Of a DNA stretch of 64,000 nt, positions 11,306 to 20,569 are shown one piece after another. This DNA is from Pyropia haitanensis. Taxonomy: Eukaryota; Rhodophyta; Bangiophyceae; Bangiales; Bangiaceae. The first letter of the stretch is position 1; the number at the start of each line of letters is the position of its first letter. A program made the position numbers and the translations under genes. The stretch covers positions 930,001 through 994,000 of the forward strand of contig SDUX01000010.1 in the NCBI GenBank assembly GCA_008729055.1, written 5' to 3'. The notes beneath the pieces were generated by a model. That model was not told where the DNA came from. It was given only the letters and a program-made list of their open reading frames with translations, and searched no databases.

Positions 11306-14300
11306 TCACGTCGGCCTGTACTGGCACCCACAATCGGCCGTGATGCACTTGATGCCCAACTGGGACCAGAAGAACTCGCCGAAGTTGATATGGTCGCTCT
11401 CGGTAGAACGGCGAGGGGAACTCAGCCTGTAGATCGCGCGCAAGTTGGCAGTGGCCACCTGGAAGCTCTTGAAGCTGAGGAAGGTGGCTGGCTTCATGTA
11501 CGCAAGCATCGGACGAAACCGGATCGCAATAGAATGCGACACCTCCGCCGCCGTCGACGCCTTGCCAAGAGTCTGCCGCAGGGACGCGTCCGCAAAGTTG
11601 GTCAGCGAGCAGGTGTGGCCCTTGCCATGGGGCCTGTCCATAAAGCATCTCACCCCGTAGTGCCGGAAGAGCGGGCGCACCCGACGCATCAAGTTCCTGT
11701 TCATTTTGCAGGCCATGTCGTAGTAAATCGTCTTGGGGATGTCCGAGAAGCGCTCAAGCACGACCGAGATCCCATCCTCCACGCTCTCCGCCTTCGTCAG
11801 CACTCGGAAGCCGTACGACACCACGTGCGGGCACAGCACGTTGTAGACGCCCGGGGTAAGCTTCTGGTCCGTGGGAAAGTTCTTGTTGCACTTGTCCGCC
11901 GCGTCCTCCTTGGCCGCGCTGGCAGCCGTCCGCTTCTCCTTCTGTCCGGCAGCGTACATGGCCCGCCTCTTGGCCGCGGAGTTGTCCCAAATGCCCGGCC
12001 TGCACCTCTTGAGGTTGGGGAACACCTCCATGCTCGCCACCGAGTCATTGTCCAGCAGCTTCTCCATGCCTGGCATGGTGCGCACGTAGCTGGCAAACTG
12101 CTCGGGCGACGTCGTCCTCCACATCTCACAGTACTCCTTGTTCTCCCCTTTCCCTGCGCGGGACGCCTTCTCCGCGGACAGTGCAAACCGGGCGTCGACC
12201 TTGTCCTCCACGTCGACGGAAAACTCAAACAGCGCGGCAATAGCAAGCCTCAGTGATCGGTACGCTGAGACGACGTGCGCAACTCGGCTGAGGAAGTGCG
12301 CTACGAACGCCACGTCTCGCACCGCCGAAATGTGGACCTCCCAATCGCTGTCACCGGTCGCCCGGAGCTCGGTGACAAGGTTCCGCACCGCCAAAGCGTC
12401 GCAGCTCACAAAGAGGTTGACAACAGGCTCACCTAGCAGGGCCCGCAAAAACCAGCGGATGGATGTCCACGTCGCCATGTCCGCCTCGGGAATGATGTCG
12501 AACACAGGAGCAAAACAGCCCTTGCGCAATTCCCAGGGCGCCCCGGGCGATTTCCTTGTCTTGTTTCTCCCCCCACCGAGAGAGCGCGTACCCTCTGCAG
12601 CGTCATCAGGGGTTCCGCCGTCAACATCGCCCTCACCCCGTCCAACAGCACCTTCACGTCGGGCCCGGCGTTGGTTGCGCGCTCCGTCCTCATCATCCAT
12701 TCCCTCTGCTTCTGACTCACTGCCGCCACCGACGTCGTCGTCGTCAATGTCCAGAGCGTCACCTTCAGCATCGCTCCCACCATCACCGCTGCCCTCCCCG
12801 GCCGCAGCACCCTGATCAATAATGGCAGGATTGTCTAAGTGGGCACGCAAAGACTCACGTTGTGCTGCAGAAAGTTGCAAAAACTTGGCTGCCACAGTGC
12901 CAGCGTCGGGCGGGGGGAGCGCCCGGAGCAGCGATGCAACGGTAGAGTCGTAGGCGAAAAAGAAAGAGAGCAGCACGACTGCCGCTTCCTGGACGGGAGT
13001 CAGGGTCCCGGCCGCTGCAGCTAGGTGCAACGCGACCCCAGAAGCCAGTTCTGCCGACGCCAGCTTCGTCCCGTTCCTCGTGATGCGCTGCACCAAAGCC
13101 GACTGCGCGGCCTGCGGTAAGACAGTCATTTCCGTCAAGGGGAGAGGAAGAACGGGAACGTTGTGGGAAAGGCGCAACACGTCCCACTCCGGCGGGATGC
13201 GGAACCCCAACGCCTGCCCGTCCATGATAATGACCAGAGGGAAGTCCTTGCACTTGGGACACCGGAAAAGCAGCGCAGGAATGTCCAGACAGGACGTGTA
13301 CATGAGACCCAGGTCAACGATGACCTGCCGGCGGTGCCGGAAGCCAGGAATGACGCTTGCCAAGTAGCGCGTGGCCGCGCTGAACGAAGACCGGGATGTG
13401 ACCACGTAGCTAAGCACATCATCGCAGAACGCCCGCGTGAACACCAGCAGCTTCTTTTCAGCATCCAGGCGTGGAATGACGAACAGGCCCACGCCAGCGC
13501 CATCGAAGCTGATCATCATCTTGCAATCGTTGCACGTCCAGCTCCCGACTGTCACGGGCACCTCCACACCACAGCGCGAATCGGAAAGGACGCAACCGGC
13601 AACGACGTCCACGTCATCTTCGGGGGGGGCGGCCTTGCGGCACTTGGGGCACGCCGGCTCGTACAGCGGCTTGGCTGGATTAAAACAGTGCTGGTCAATG
13701 ATGGCGTCCGCCATGCTCGTGGTCACGGCAGCGTCATGAGGATGAGCCAAAATACGACCGAGGAGCTCCGCCGTGTAACGCCACTTCCGACCAGCAGCGA
13801 TCTCTTGAGGGCATGGCAGAAAGTTGCGCTTGCACGGAGTGCTGAGGGTCCATTTCTCGTTTGGCGGCGGCGAGCCACCCGCGGGATCGGGCGGAACGGC
13901 AGCACCAGGCGGGGGCAGCACGGCAACGCCAGGTGGGGGCAACACGGCAGCACCAGGCGGGGGTGGGAGAGCAGCGGCAGGAGGGGGCAAGACGGGAGCT
14001 CCCGGCGGGGGCGGGGCGGCAGCGCCAGAATGCGGCGGAGCGGCAGCGCCAGGATGCGCCGGCACATCCTCGCCGCCATCGGTGGCGTCCTCAAATTCTG
14101 GCTCCTCTTCTTCTTGAGGGAGACGCCCGGCCGCCCTCAGGTGCTCCCGTAGAAACTCCAGGTCATCGTCATCAGCTTCACCGCCGTCCAGGTCCTCGAG
14201 GTGCTGCGCAAATGTGCCAGAAGCGTCTGTGCGGACGGCAAGGTCGTGTCGTCGTGGGTGCGCTCCGCGTTCTGCTTTCAGCCACGCTGACGCTTGCCGT

Positions 14301-15157
14301 ACATGACCGCACTGGTGTGGCGAAACGCGGCAGCCAGGAGCCAGACATAAGTCTGCCAGACCCTTGTCAAGCGTGACGACGGTGAAAATCATCCCGTCCC
14401 ACACGACCACCGCGTGGGAGCCACCTCCCCCTTCAACCGTGACGGAAAAAGGCGCGGAGTGCAGCGGGGACGGGACCAGCGCGTGGCCCGCTTTGTTGGC
14501 CTCCAAGTAGGCCCTCGCGTGGACGCACGATCCGCTCTTGCCGCCGATAGACAGCGTGGTTGCGTCCTCCGCTGACTCAAAGCACGTGCACAAGACGTCC
14601 GACTTCTCCCCGCGCCACACCACGGCCGCGTCCTTGGGTGATGAAAAGCCCACGCAAAAAAGGGCCTGGTTGCGCAACCCCGCGCGCTCCACAAGGGCGA
14701 CAGGTGCCGTCTCGAAAGCCGTGGTTGACATGGTGAACGGGAAGCCGGCGTTCTGGAGCAGAACTCCCTGCATGCATTCCGCCAACTGATGCACACCCTC
14801 GCCCTCCCCCCATGGCCGGCGAAAGGAACGTGGACGCGCACCGCCGCGCTTGCTGACGCCGCGACGGGTCTTGTCCACGGAGACAGCCGCACTTTGCGAC
14901 CCGCCGCCAACAGGTACCTGCCCAGGCGAGGGTGAAGGGCCATTGCACCTCAGCAGCGCTCGGACGCCAGCTCGTTGAGCAACAGCAGTAGAGTCGTGTC
15001 CGCATTGAACAACCGACCGCACGCGAGCCCCACAGCGCAAGTCAGACGCAACGGCAAAAACAGCGTCCCTCAATGCGTGAGGGATGCTGACGCCGCAGTC
15101 CACCACAGAGACCGCGGCCGGCAAGCTGCCCAGATCGATGAGCGCAGGTGAGGGCAT
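11306..15157 (-). CDS. KDZ/Zisupton-like transposase with SWIM zinc finger
   Basis: The single uninterrupted 1283-aa frame resembles KDZ (Kyakuja-Dileera-Zisupton) transposases. Visible parts are a SWIM-type CxC...CxH finger (CTC at 190-192, CVH at 211-213), acidic and Pro/Ala repeat linkers (about 330-450), several CxxC knuckles (CPKC and CNDC, about 500-560; CPKC near 635), an acidic patch (about 790-850), and a C-terminal RNase-H-like region with IYYDMACKMNRN (about 1140), HGKGHTCS and GEFFWSQLG (about 1260). The D in YDMAC and E in GEFFW are candidate catalytic acids by family analogy. The frame ends only about 20 residues after the last motif, earlier than I would expect, so the C-terminus may be truncated or continue in another exon. 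It lies between two satellite arrays and is lower in GC than the host genes. No terminal inverted repeats were identified. Confidence 0.75.
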   Translation of the reverse strand: MPSPALIDLGSLPAAVSVVDCGVSIPHALRDAVFAVASDLRCGARVRSVVQCGHDSTAVAQRAGVRALLRCNGPSPSPGQVPVGGGSQSAAVSVDKTRRGVSKRGGARPRSFRRPWGEGEGVHQLAECMQGVLLQNAGFPFTMSTTAFETAPVALVERAGLRNQALFCVGFSSPKDAAVVWRGEKSDVLCTCFESAEDATTLSIGGKSGSCVHARAYLEANKAGHALVPSPLHSAPFSVTVEGGGGSHAVVVWDGMIFTVVTLDKGLADLCLAPGCRVSPHQCGHVRQASAWLKAERGAHPRRHDLAVRTDASGTFAQHLEDLDGGEADDDDLEFLREHLRAAGRLPQEEEEPEFEDATDGGEDVPAHPGAAAPPHSGAAAPPPPGAPVLPPPAAALPPPPGAAVLPPPGVAVLPPPGAAVPPDPAGGSPPPNEKWTLSTPCKRNFLPCPQEIAAGRKWRYTAELLGRILAHPHDAAVTTSMADAIIDQHCFNPAKPLYEPACPKCRKAAPPEDDVDVVAGCVLSDSRCGVEVPVTVGSWTCNDCKMMISFDGAGVGLFVIPRLDAEKKLLVFTRAFCDDVLSYVVTSRSSFSAATRYLASVIPGFRHRRQVIVDLGLMYTSCLDIPALLFRCPKCKDFPLVIIMDGQALGFRIPPEWDVLRLSHNVPVLPLPLTEMTVLPQAAQSALVQRITRNGTKLASAELASGVALHLAAAAGTLTPVQEAAVVLLSFFFAYDSTVASLLRALPPPDAGTVAAKFLQLSAAQRESLRAHLDNPAIIDQGAAAGEGSGDGGSDAEGDALDIDDDDVGGGSESEAEGMDDEDGARNQRRARREGAVGRGEGDVDGGTPDDAAEGTRSLGGGRNKTRKSPGAPWELRKGCFAPVFDIIPEADMATWTSIRWFLRALLGEPVVNLFVSCDALAVRNLVTELRATGDSDWEVHISAVRDVAFVAHFLSRVAHVVSAYRSLRLAIAALFEFSVDVEDKVDARFALSAEKASRAGKGENKEYCEMWRTTSPEQFASYVRTMPGMEKLLDNDSVASMEVFPNLKRCRPGIWDNSAAKRRAMYAAGQKEKRTAASAAKEDAADKCNKNFPTDQKLTPGVYNVLCPHVVSYGFRVLTKAESVEDGISVVLERFSDIPKTIYYDMACKMNRNLMRRVRPLFRHYGVRCFMDRPHGKGHTCSLTNFADASLRQTLGKASTAAEVSHSIAIRFRPMLAYMKPATFLSFKSFQVATANLRAIYRLSSPRRSTESDHINFGEFFWSQLGIKCITADCGCQYRPT

Positions 15158-15905
15158 GGTGCCCAGCTGAGAGGACGAAAAAGCGCCGCCCGCCGAGCAC
15201 GGTAGGACGTGTAGGCGCCGCCAGGCAGCGTCAGGGGATGGCGCAGCGCACTCGTGGATGCGGCGGGGGGACGATCAACCAGCAGCCAAGGTAGCACCTT
15301 GCGTGCCGTTGCACGCCGGAGGCGGCGTGGCGATAAAGGATGCGCACCACACAAGCCAGCGAGTCGGCACGTGCTCGAAGAAGCAGCAGGGGGCGCACCA
15401 GGCAGCAGCGGGTGGGCGTCAGCGGCGGCGGAGGGGGAAGTGGGGACGGTGGCGGTCGGCGTGCCAGCGGCCGCGCCACGCACCCGAGGTCGTGGTGGCG
15501 GTGGCGGCCGTGCGGGCGGCGGGGGTGGGGGTGACGACGGCGGCGGCACAGCGGCCGCCGGTGACGCGGCCACGGCGCACCCGTCGTGGACAGCGCGGTG
15601 GGCCGAGGAGGGGAAACGCGGCCACGGTGGTCGCACAGGAGCGGCGCCGTGGCTGCACTAGTGGCGTTGCCGGCGGTGCCACCGGGGCGGCATGGCTGCT
15701 GGACCGATCGTGGTGGGGGTGCCGGCGCGTCGTAAACACTGCCACGCGACGGCACGCGCGCCGATCCTGCTGTGGGGCGGTAGGACAGCTGAGCGCCACG
15801 TTGTTTCCACCGTGCTGGTCAGTTGATTCAAAGTAGCCTTCAGCAGCACTGTCTACAGTTTTGATTGGCTGGAAAAATCAGTGAAAATCCCTGGTGCTCC
15901 GAACG
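15158..15905. other. GC-rich flank of the transposase gene
   Basis: Upstream side of the minus-strand transposase. Open frames on both strands are low in complexity. The last 70 bases are AT-richer and contain GATTGGCTGG (a reverse CCAAT-like box at about 15857), similar to the module repeated inside the macrosatellite that follows. Confidence 0.4.
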
Positions 15906-15909
15906 TCTA

Positions 15910-18900
15910 CAGTTTACGGTTTCTCCCCCCCCCACCACTGCCTGCCGCCGCCACCCGCCGCCGGCCCCCTCCAACGCCTCCCGGACCGGTGGGCTGCCTG
16001 TCCCGGCGCGGCAGCCAGCCGGCGGCGCAGCGGCCGACGCGGCCCACCGCGGGTGCGCGGGAGCGAGGGGGGGGATGCAGCTGGTGCCCGCATCGGTCGC
16101 CGCCTGCCGCTCCCCCCCCCCCCGCCCGCAGACCGGCAGGCGACGATTTCTGCCGCCCCCACCACTGCCTGCCGACGCCACCCACCGCCGCCCCCCCTCC
16201 CCCGCCCCCCGGACCGGTGGGCCGCCTGCCCCGGCGCGGCAGCCAGCCGGCGGCGCAGCGGCCGACGCGGCCCACCGCGGGTGCGCGGGAGCGAGGAGGG
16301 GGATGCAGCTGGTGCCCGCATCGGTCGCCGCCTGCCGCTCCCCCCCCCCCCGCCCGCAGACCGGCAAGCCACGATTTCTGCCGCCCCCACCACTACCTGC
16401 CGCCGCCACTCACCGCCGCCCCCCCTCCCCCGCCCCCCGGACCGGTGGGCCGCCTGCCCCGGCGCGGCAGCCAGCCGGCGGCGCAGCGGCCGACGCGGCC
16501 CACCGCGGGTGCGCGGGAGCGAGGGGGGGGATGCAGCTGGTGCCCGCATCGGTCGCCGCCTGCCGCTCCCCCCCCCCCCGCCCGCAGACCGGCAGGCGAC
16601 GATTTCTGCCGCCCCCACCACTGCCTGCCGACGCCACCCACCGCCGCCCCCCCTCCCCCGCTTCCCGGACCGGTGGGCTGCCTGTCCCGGCGCGGCAGCC
16701 AGCCGGCGGCGCAGCGGCCGACGCGGCCCACCGCGGGTGCGCGGGAGCGAGGGGGGGGATGCAGCTGGTGCCCGCACCGCCCGCCGCGTGCCGGCCCCCG
16801 CCCCCCCCTCCGCAGACCGGCAGGCCAGGGCGCGCCGGCGCGGTGCCCGCGGCACAGCGCGGCGGGCGGCGGGAACGGGGCCTCCATGGGGGAAGCGTCG
16901 GCCGGTGACGGCGGCAATGCAGGCGCGGCCGCGGCCGCGGGGGGGGGGGGGCAGCAGCGGCAGCAGCGGTGCCGCAGCCAGCGGTGCGGCCGGTGGCCAG
17001 CGCGGCGCGCAGCGCGCGGCAGGCTGGCGGGGTGACGTGGCCCTCCCACGTGGCCCATATTTTGGATGAAATATTTCTGGGAAATCGAAATGAGCAGAGC
17101 CTGCGACGATAAAGTCCTGTGCCCTGATTGGCTGCTGAGAATATTCAAAATCTGCAAGCGGGCCGGTGACCCGCAGCCGCTGCGTCCGCCACCCGCGGCC
17201 GCCCCCCCCCCCCCCGCCCCCCCCCCCACCGCCCCCCGGACCGGTGGGCCGCCTGCCCCGGCGCGGCAGCCAGCCGGCGGCGCAGCGGCCGACGCGGCCC
17301 ACTGCGGGTGCGCGGGAGCGAGGGGGGGGATGCAGCTGGTGCCCGCATCGGTCGCCGCCTGCCGCTCCCCCCCCCCCCGCCCGCAGACCGGCAGGCGACG
17401 ATTTCTGCCGCCCCCACCACTGCCTGCCGACGCCACCCACCGCCGCCCCCCCTCCCCCGCCCCCCGGACCGGTGGGCTGCCTGTCCCGGCGCGGCAGCCA
17501 GCCGGCGGCGCAGCGGCCGACGCGGCCCACCGCGGGTGCGCGGGAGCGAGGGGGGGGATGCAGCTGGTGCCCGCACCGCCCGCCGCGTGCCGGCCCCCGC
17601 CCCCCCCTCCGCAGACCGGCAGGCCAGGGCGCGCCGGCGCGGTGCCCGCGGCACAGCGCGGCGGGCGGCGGGAACGGGGCCTCCATGGGGGAAGCGTCGG
17701 CCGGTGACGGCGGCAATGCAGGCGCGGCCGCGGCCGCGGGGGGGGGGGGGGCAGCAGCGGCAGCAGCGGTGCCGCAGCCAGCGGTGCGGCCGGTGGCCAG
17801 CGCGGCGCGCAGCGCGCGGCAGGCTGGCGGGGTGACGTGGCCCTCCCACGTGGCCCATATGTTGGATGAAATATTTCTGGGAAATCGAAATGAGCAGAGC
17901 CTGCGACGATAAAGTCCTGTGCCCTGATTGGCTGCTGAGAATATTCAAAATCTGCAAGCGGGCCGGTGACCCGCAGCCGCTGCGTCCGCCACCCGCGGCC
18001 GCCCCCCCCCCCCCCGCCCCCCCCCCCCACCGCCCCCCGGACCGGTGGGCCGCCTGCCCCGGCGCGGCAGCCAGCCGGCGGCGCAGCGGCCGACGCGGCC
18101 CACCGCGGGTGCGCGGGAGCGAGGGGGGGGATGCAGCTGGTGCCCGCATCGGTCGCCGCCTGCCGCTCCCCCCCCCCCGCCCGCAGACCGGCAAGCCACG
18201 ATTTCTGCCGCCCCCACCACTACCTGCCGCCGCCACTCACCGCCGCCCCCCCTCCCCCGCCCCCCGGACCGGTGGGCCGCCTGCCCCGGCGCGGCAGCCA
18301 GCCGGCGGCGCAGCGGCCGACGCGGCCCACCGCGGGTGCGCGGGAGCGAGGGGGGGGATGCAGCTGGTGCCCGCACCGCCCGCCGCGTGCCGGCCCCCGC
18401 CCCCCCCTCCGCAGACCGGCAGGCCAGGGCGCGCCGGCGCGGTGCCCGCGGCACAGCGCGGCGGGCGGCGGGAACGGGGCCTCCATGGGGGAAGCGTCGG
18501 CCGGTGACGGCGGCAATGCAGGCGCGGCCGCGGCCGCGGGGGGGGGGGGGCAGCAGCGGCAGCAGCGGTGCCGCAGCCAGCGGTGCGGCCGGTGGCCAGC
18601 GCGGCGCGCAGCGCGCGGCAGGCTGGCGGGGTGACGTGGCCCTCCCACGTGGCCCATATGTTGGATGAAATATTTCTGGGAAATCGAAATGAGCAGAGCC
18701 TGCGACGATAAAGTCCTGTGCCCTGATTGGCTGCTGAGAATATTCAAAATCTGCAAGCGGGCCGGTGACCCGCAGCCGCTGCGTCCGCCACCCGCGGCCG
18801 CCCCCCCCCCCCCGCCCCCCCCCCCCACCGCCCCCCGGACCGGTGGGCCGCCTGCCCCGGCGCGGCAGCCAGCCGGCGGCGCAGCGGCCGACGCGGCTCA

Positions 18901-18930
18901 CCGCGGGTGCGCGGGAGCGGGGGGGGGATG
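15910..18930. repeat. Macrosatellite: 228-bp units inside ~800-bp repeats
   Basis: The anchor CCGGACCGGTGGGC lies at 15981, 16209, 16437, 16665, 17236, 17464, 18037, 18264 and 18835, so a 228-bp unit is interrupted by a ~340-bp module to give an ~800-bp higher-order repeat. The module carries a GC-rich half with a G-run at about 16935, 17735 and 18535, and an AT-richer half of about 110 bp at 17050-17160, 17850-17960 and 18650-18757. Copies are nearly identical, differing mainly in C/G-run length and a few substitutions. Open frames across it on both strands are repeats without a domain. Confidence 0.9.
17050..17160. promoter_or_regulatory. AT-richer module with CCAAT-like box (copy 1 of 3)
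   Basis: Within the GC-rich satellite this block stands out by composition and near-perfect conservation with 17850-17960 and 18650-18757. It contains GGATGAAATATTTCTGGG and CTGATTGG, the reverse complement of CCAATCAG, at 17124-17131 (also 17924 and 18723). The same CCAATCAG occurs at 44937, about 270 bp before the AFG2 start codon. Promoter activity is inference only. Confidence 0.3.
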
Positions 18931-19428
18931 CGGCAGCGGCGGCGGCCGGGGGCCGGACCGGCGGCCGGCCGGCGGGGGCGGCCGCCCCCGGCCAGGGCGG
19001 CGACCGGCGGCGGCGGCGGTGGCGGCAGCGGCAGCCGCGACGGCACCCAACCGGCGGATGCGGCGGCGGCGGCCGCGGGGGCGGCGGCCGGGGCGGCAGC
19101 CCGCGCGGCAGGCGGCCAGCGGCCGGCCAGGCAGGCGGCCGGCGGCCGGCAGCAACGGCGGCGGCGGCAGCGGCAGCTGGGGCGGCGGCAGCCCGCAGCG
19201 GCGGGGACGGTGGTGGCGGCGGCGGCGGCGGGCGGCCGCGGGGGCGGCGGCGGCAGTCGCGGCGGCCGTGGCGGCGGGCGGCGGCGGCGGCGGCGGCCGC
19301 GGCGGCGGCCGCGGCCGCTCGCCGCGGCGGCCGCGGCCCCCAGCCGCGGCAGCCGCGACGGCCACGGCGGCGGCGGTGGCGGCCGCGGCGGTGGCGGCGG
19401 GCGGCCGCGGCCGCCCGCCGCGGCAGCC

Positions 19429-19477
<49 letters not shown>

Positions 19478-19620
19478 GCGGCCGCGGGGGCGGCGGCGGC
19501 GGTGGCGGCGGCCGTAGCGGCGGGCGGCCGCGGCGGCGGCGGCCGCGGCGGCGGCGGCCGCGGCGGCGGCGGCCGCGGCGGCGGCCGCGGCCGCCCGCTG
19601 CGGTGGGGGTGGTGGCGGAT
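18930..19620. repeat. CGG/GCC triplet tract
   Basis: Dense imperfect CGG repeats with GGCCGC interruptions and a pure run at about 19430-19478. It reads as poly-Gly, poly-Arg or poly-Ala depending on frame, with no other content. It follows the last macrosatellite copy directly. Confidence 0.85.
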
Positions 19621-19807
19621 GCGCCAACAGGCGCGCGGGCGGCGGGGCCGCCGGCACGCATCGGTAGCCCGCGCTGCTGCGACGCTGCGGCATCCACCCT
19701 GTCACACCTCCCTCATCACATGTCCGTGTGAAGCGCCGCATGTGTGACAAGCGCGTGCACATCCGCAATTTTGGGTACAACATCGCAGATGTGTGATGCA
19801 CCAGCGG

Positions 19808-19853
19808 GGGGGAGCGTAACGAGCCCCAGCGTTACATGGGGAGCTCCCCCCGT
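19808..19853. repeat. Imperfect nested inverted repeat
   Basis: Inner arms GTAACG and CGTTAC flank an 8-nt loop. Outer arms GGGGGAGC and GCTCCCCC pair outside them with a small bulge. Potential cruciform or RNA hairpin; function unknown. Confidence 0.5.
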
Positions 19854-20055
19854 CGGTTGCTCCCAGTACTGGACAAATGCACTCCGCTATGGAGTTGGAA
19901 CCAGGGATGTACTCGTTTCTGTAGAGATCGAGGTGGATCTGGGGAGCTGGAGGAGATCGTCGGCACCCCTCCAGGCACGCTGGAATGGGCTGTCATGAAT
20001 GTATTGGGTGTAACTAGTTTCCAAGTAGACCCCCTCTCACAGTGTGGGGGACAGC

Positions 20056-20103
20056 ACCCACAACGGATTAGTAGCCCACCTACACGACGGATCCGTTGTG
20101 GGT
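20056..20103. repeat. Perfect 13-bp inverted repeat, 22-nt loop
   Basis: ACCCACAACGGAT (20056-20068) is exactly complementary to ATCCGTTGTGGGT (20091-20103). It might be the ends of a very small mobile element, a regulatory dyad or an RNA hairpin. No target-site duplication is apparent immediately outside. Confidence 0.7.
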
Positions 20104-20569
20104 CCAGATTCTTTGACGTACTACATGGCGAGAGCGCTGGGGATGGCGGAAGCGCAATGCCATGATTTGATGGTCGAGAGGTGCACGCAAGCGCGGGCCT
20201 TAGTGTATTTCAATCAAGTCCAACTGTCTAGAAATCGAGACGAGTCTTGTCTGACATGAGGCTACCGAGTACATGCCACGCCTGTACCATTTTACGAATT
20301 TAGCCAATGTACTCTTGAGGCGCGGTGCACCGCTGTCAGACCTTGGCAGGTCGCAGCGCGCGTCAAGGCCAAGTCGTTTCGTTCCTGCCGCTCTGCAGCA
20401 CTCGCGCTTACCCCGCTTCCCAGCTCGGTCTGGTTCGCCCCTCCCCGTCGGATCCTCTTCCTTATCTCAGGTTCATCAATCCACTGCTTCACACTCTCTG
20501 TTGCGGCCCTTCCTAGTCGTATTGTACCGGTGGTCCAACCCAAGCGCTGTTCTGGTGCGCACTTCCACG

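Larger units (their letters stand above)
19621..20569. other. Intergenic region upstream of the RNA triphosphatase gene
   Basis: Composition drops sharply after the triplet tract. Two hairpin-capable sequences (about 19808-19853 and 20056-20103) are listed separately. The interval from 20273 to 20569 is open in the triphosphatase frame but is Ser/Pro-rich leader-like sequence. No RNA gene was recognised. Confidence 0.4.

Noticed and set aside
15865..18668. Repeated plus-strand frames starting MKYFWEIEMSRACDDKV and minus-strand frames with ADFEYSQQPIRAQDF
   Set aside because: Both come from the same satellite module read on opposite strands; no domain, and copy number follows the satellite.
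18665..19801. Poly-Gly/Arg and poly-Pro/Ala frames in the CGG tract
   Set aside because: Simple triplet repeat translated in different frames.
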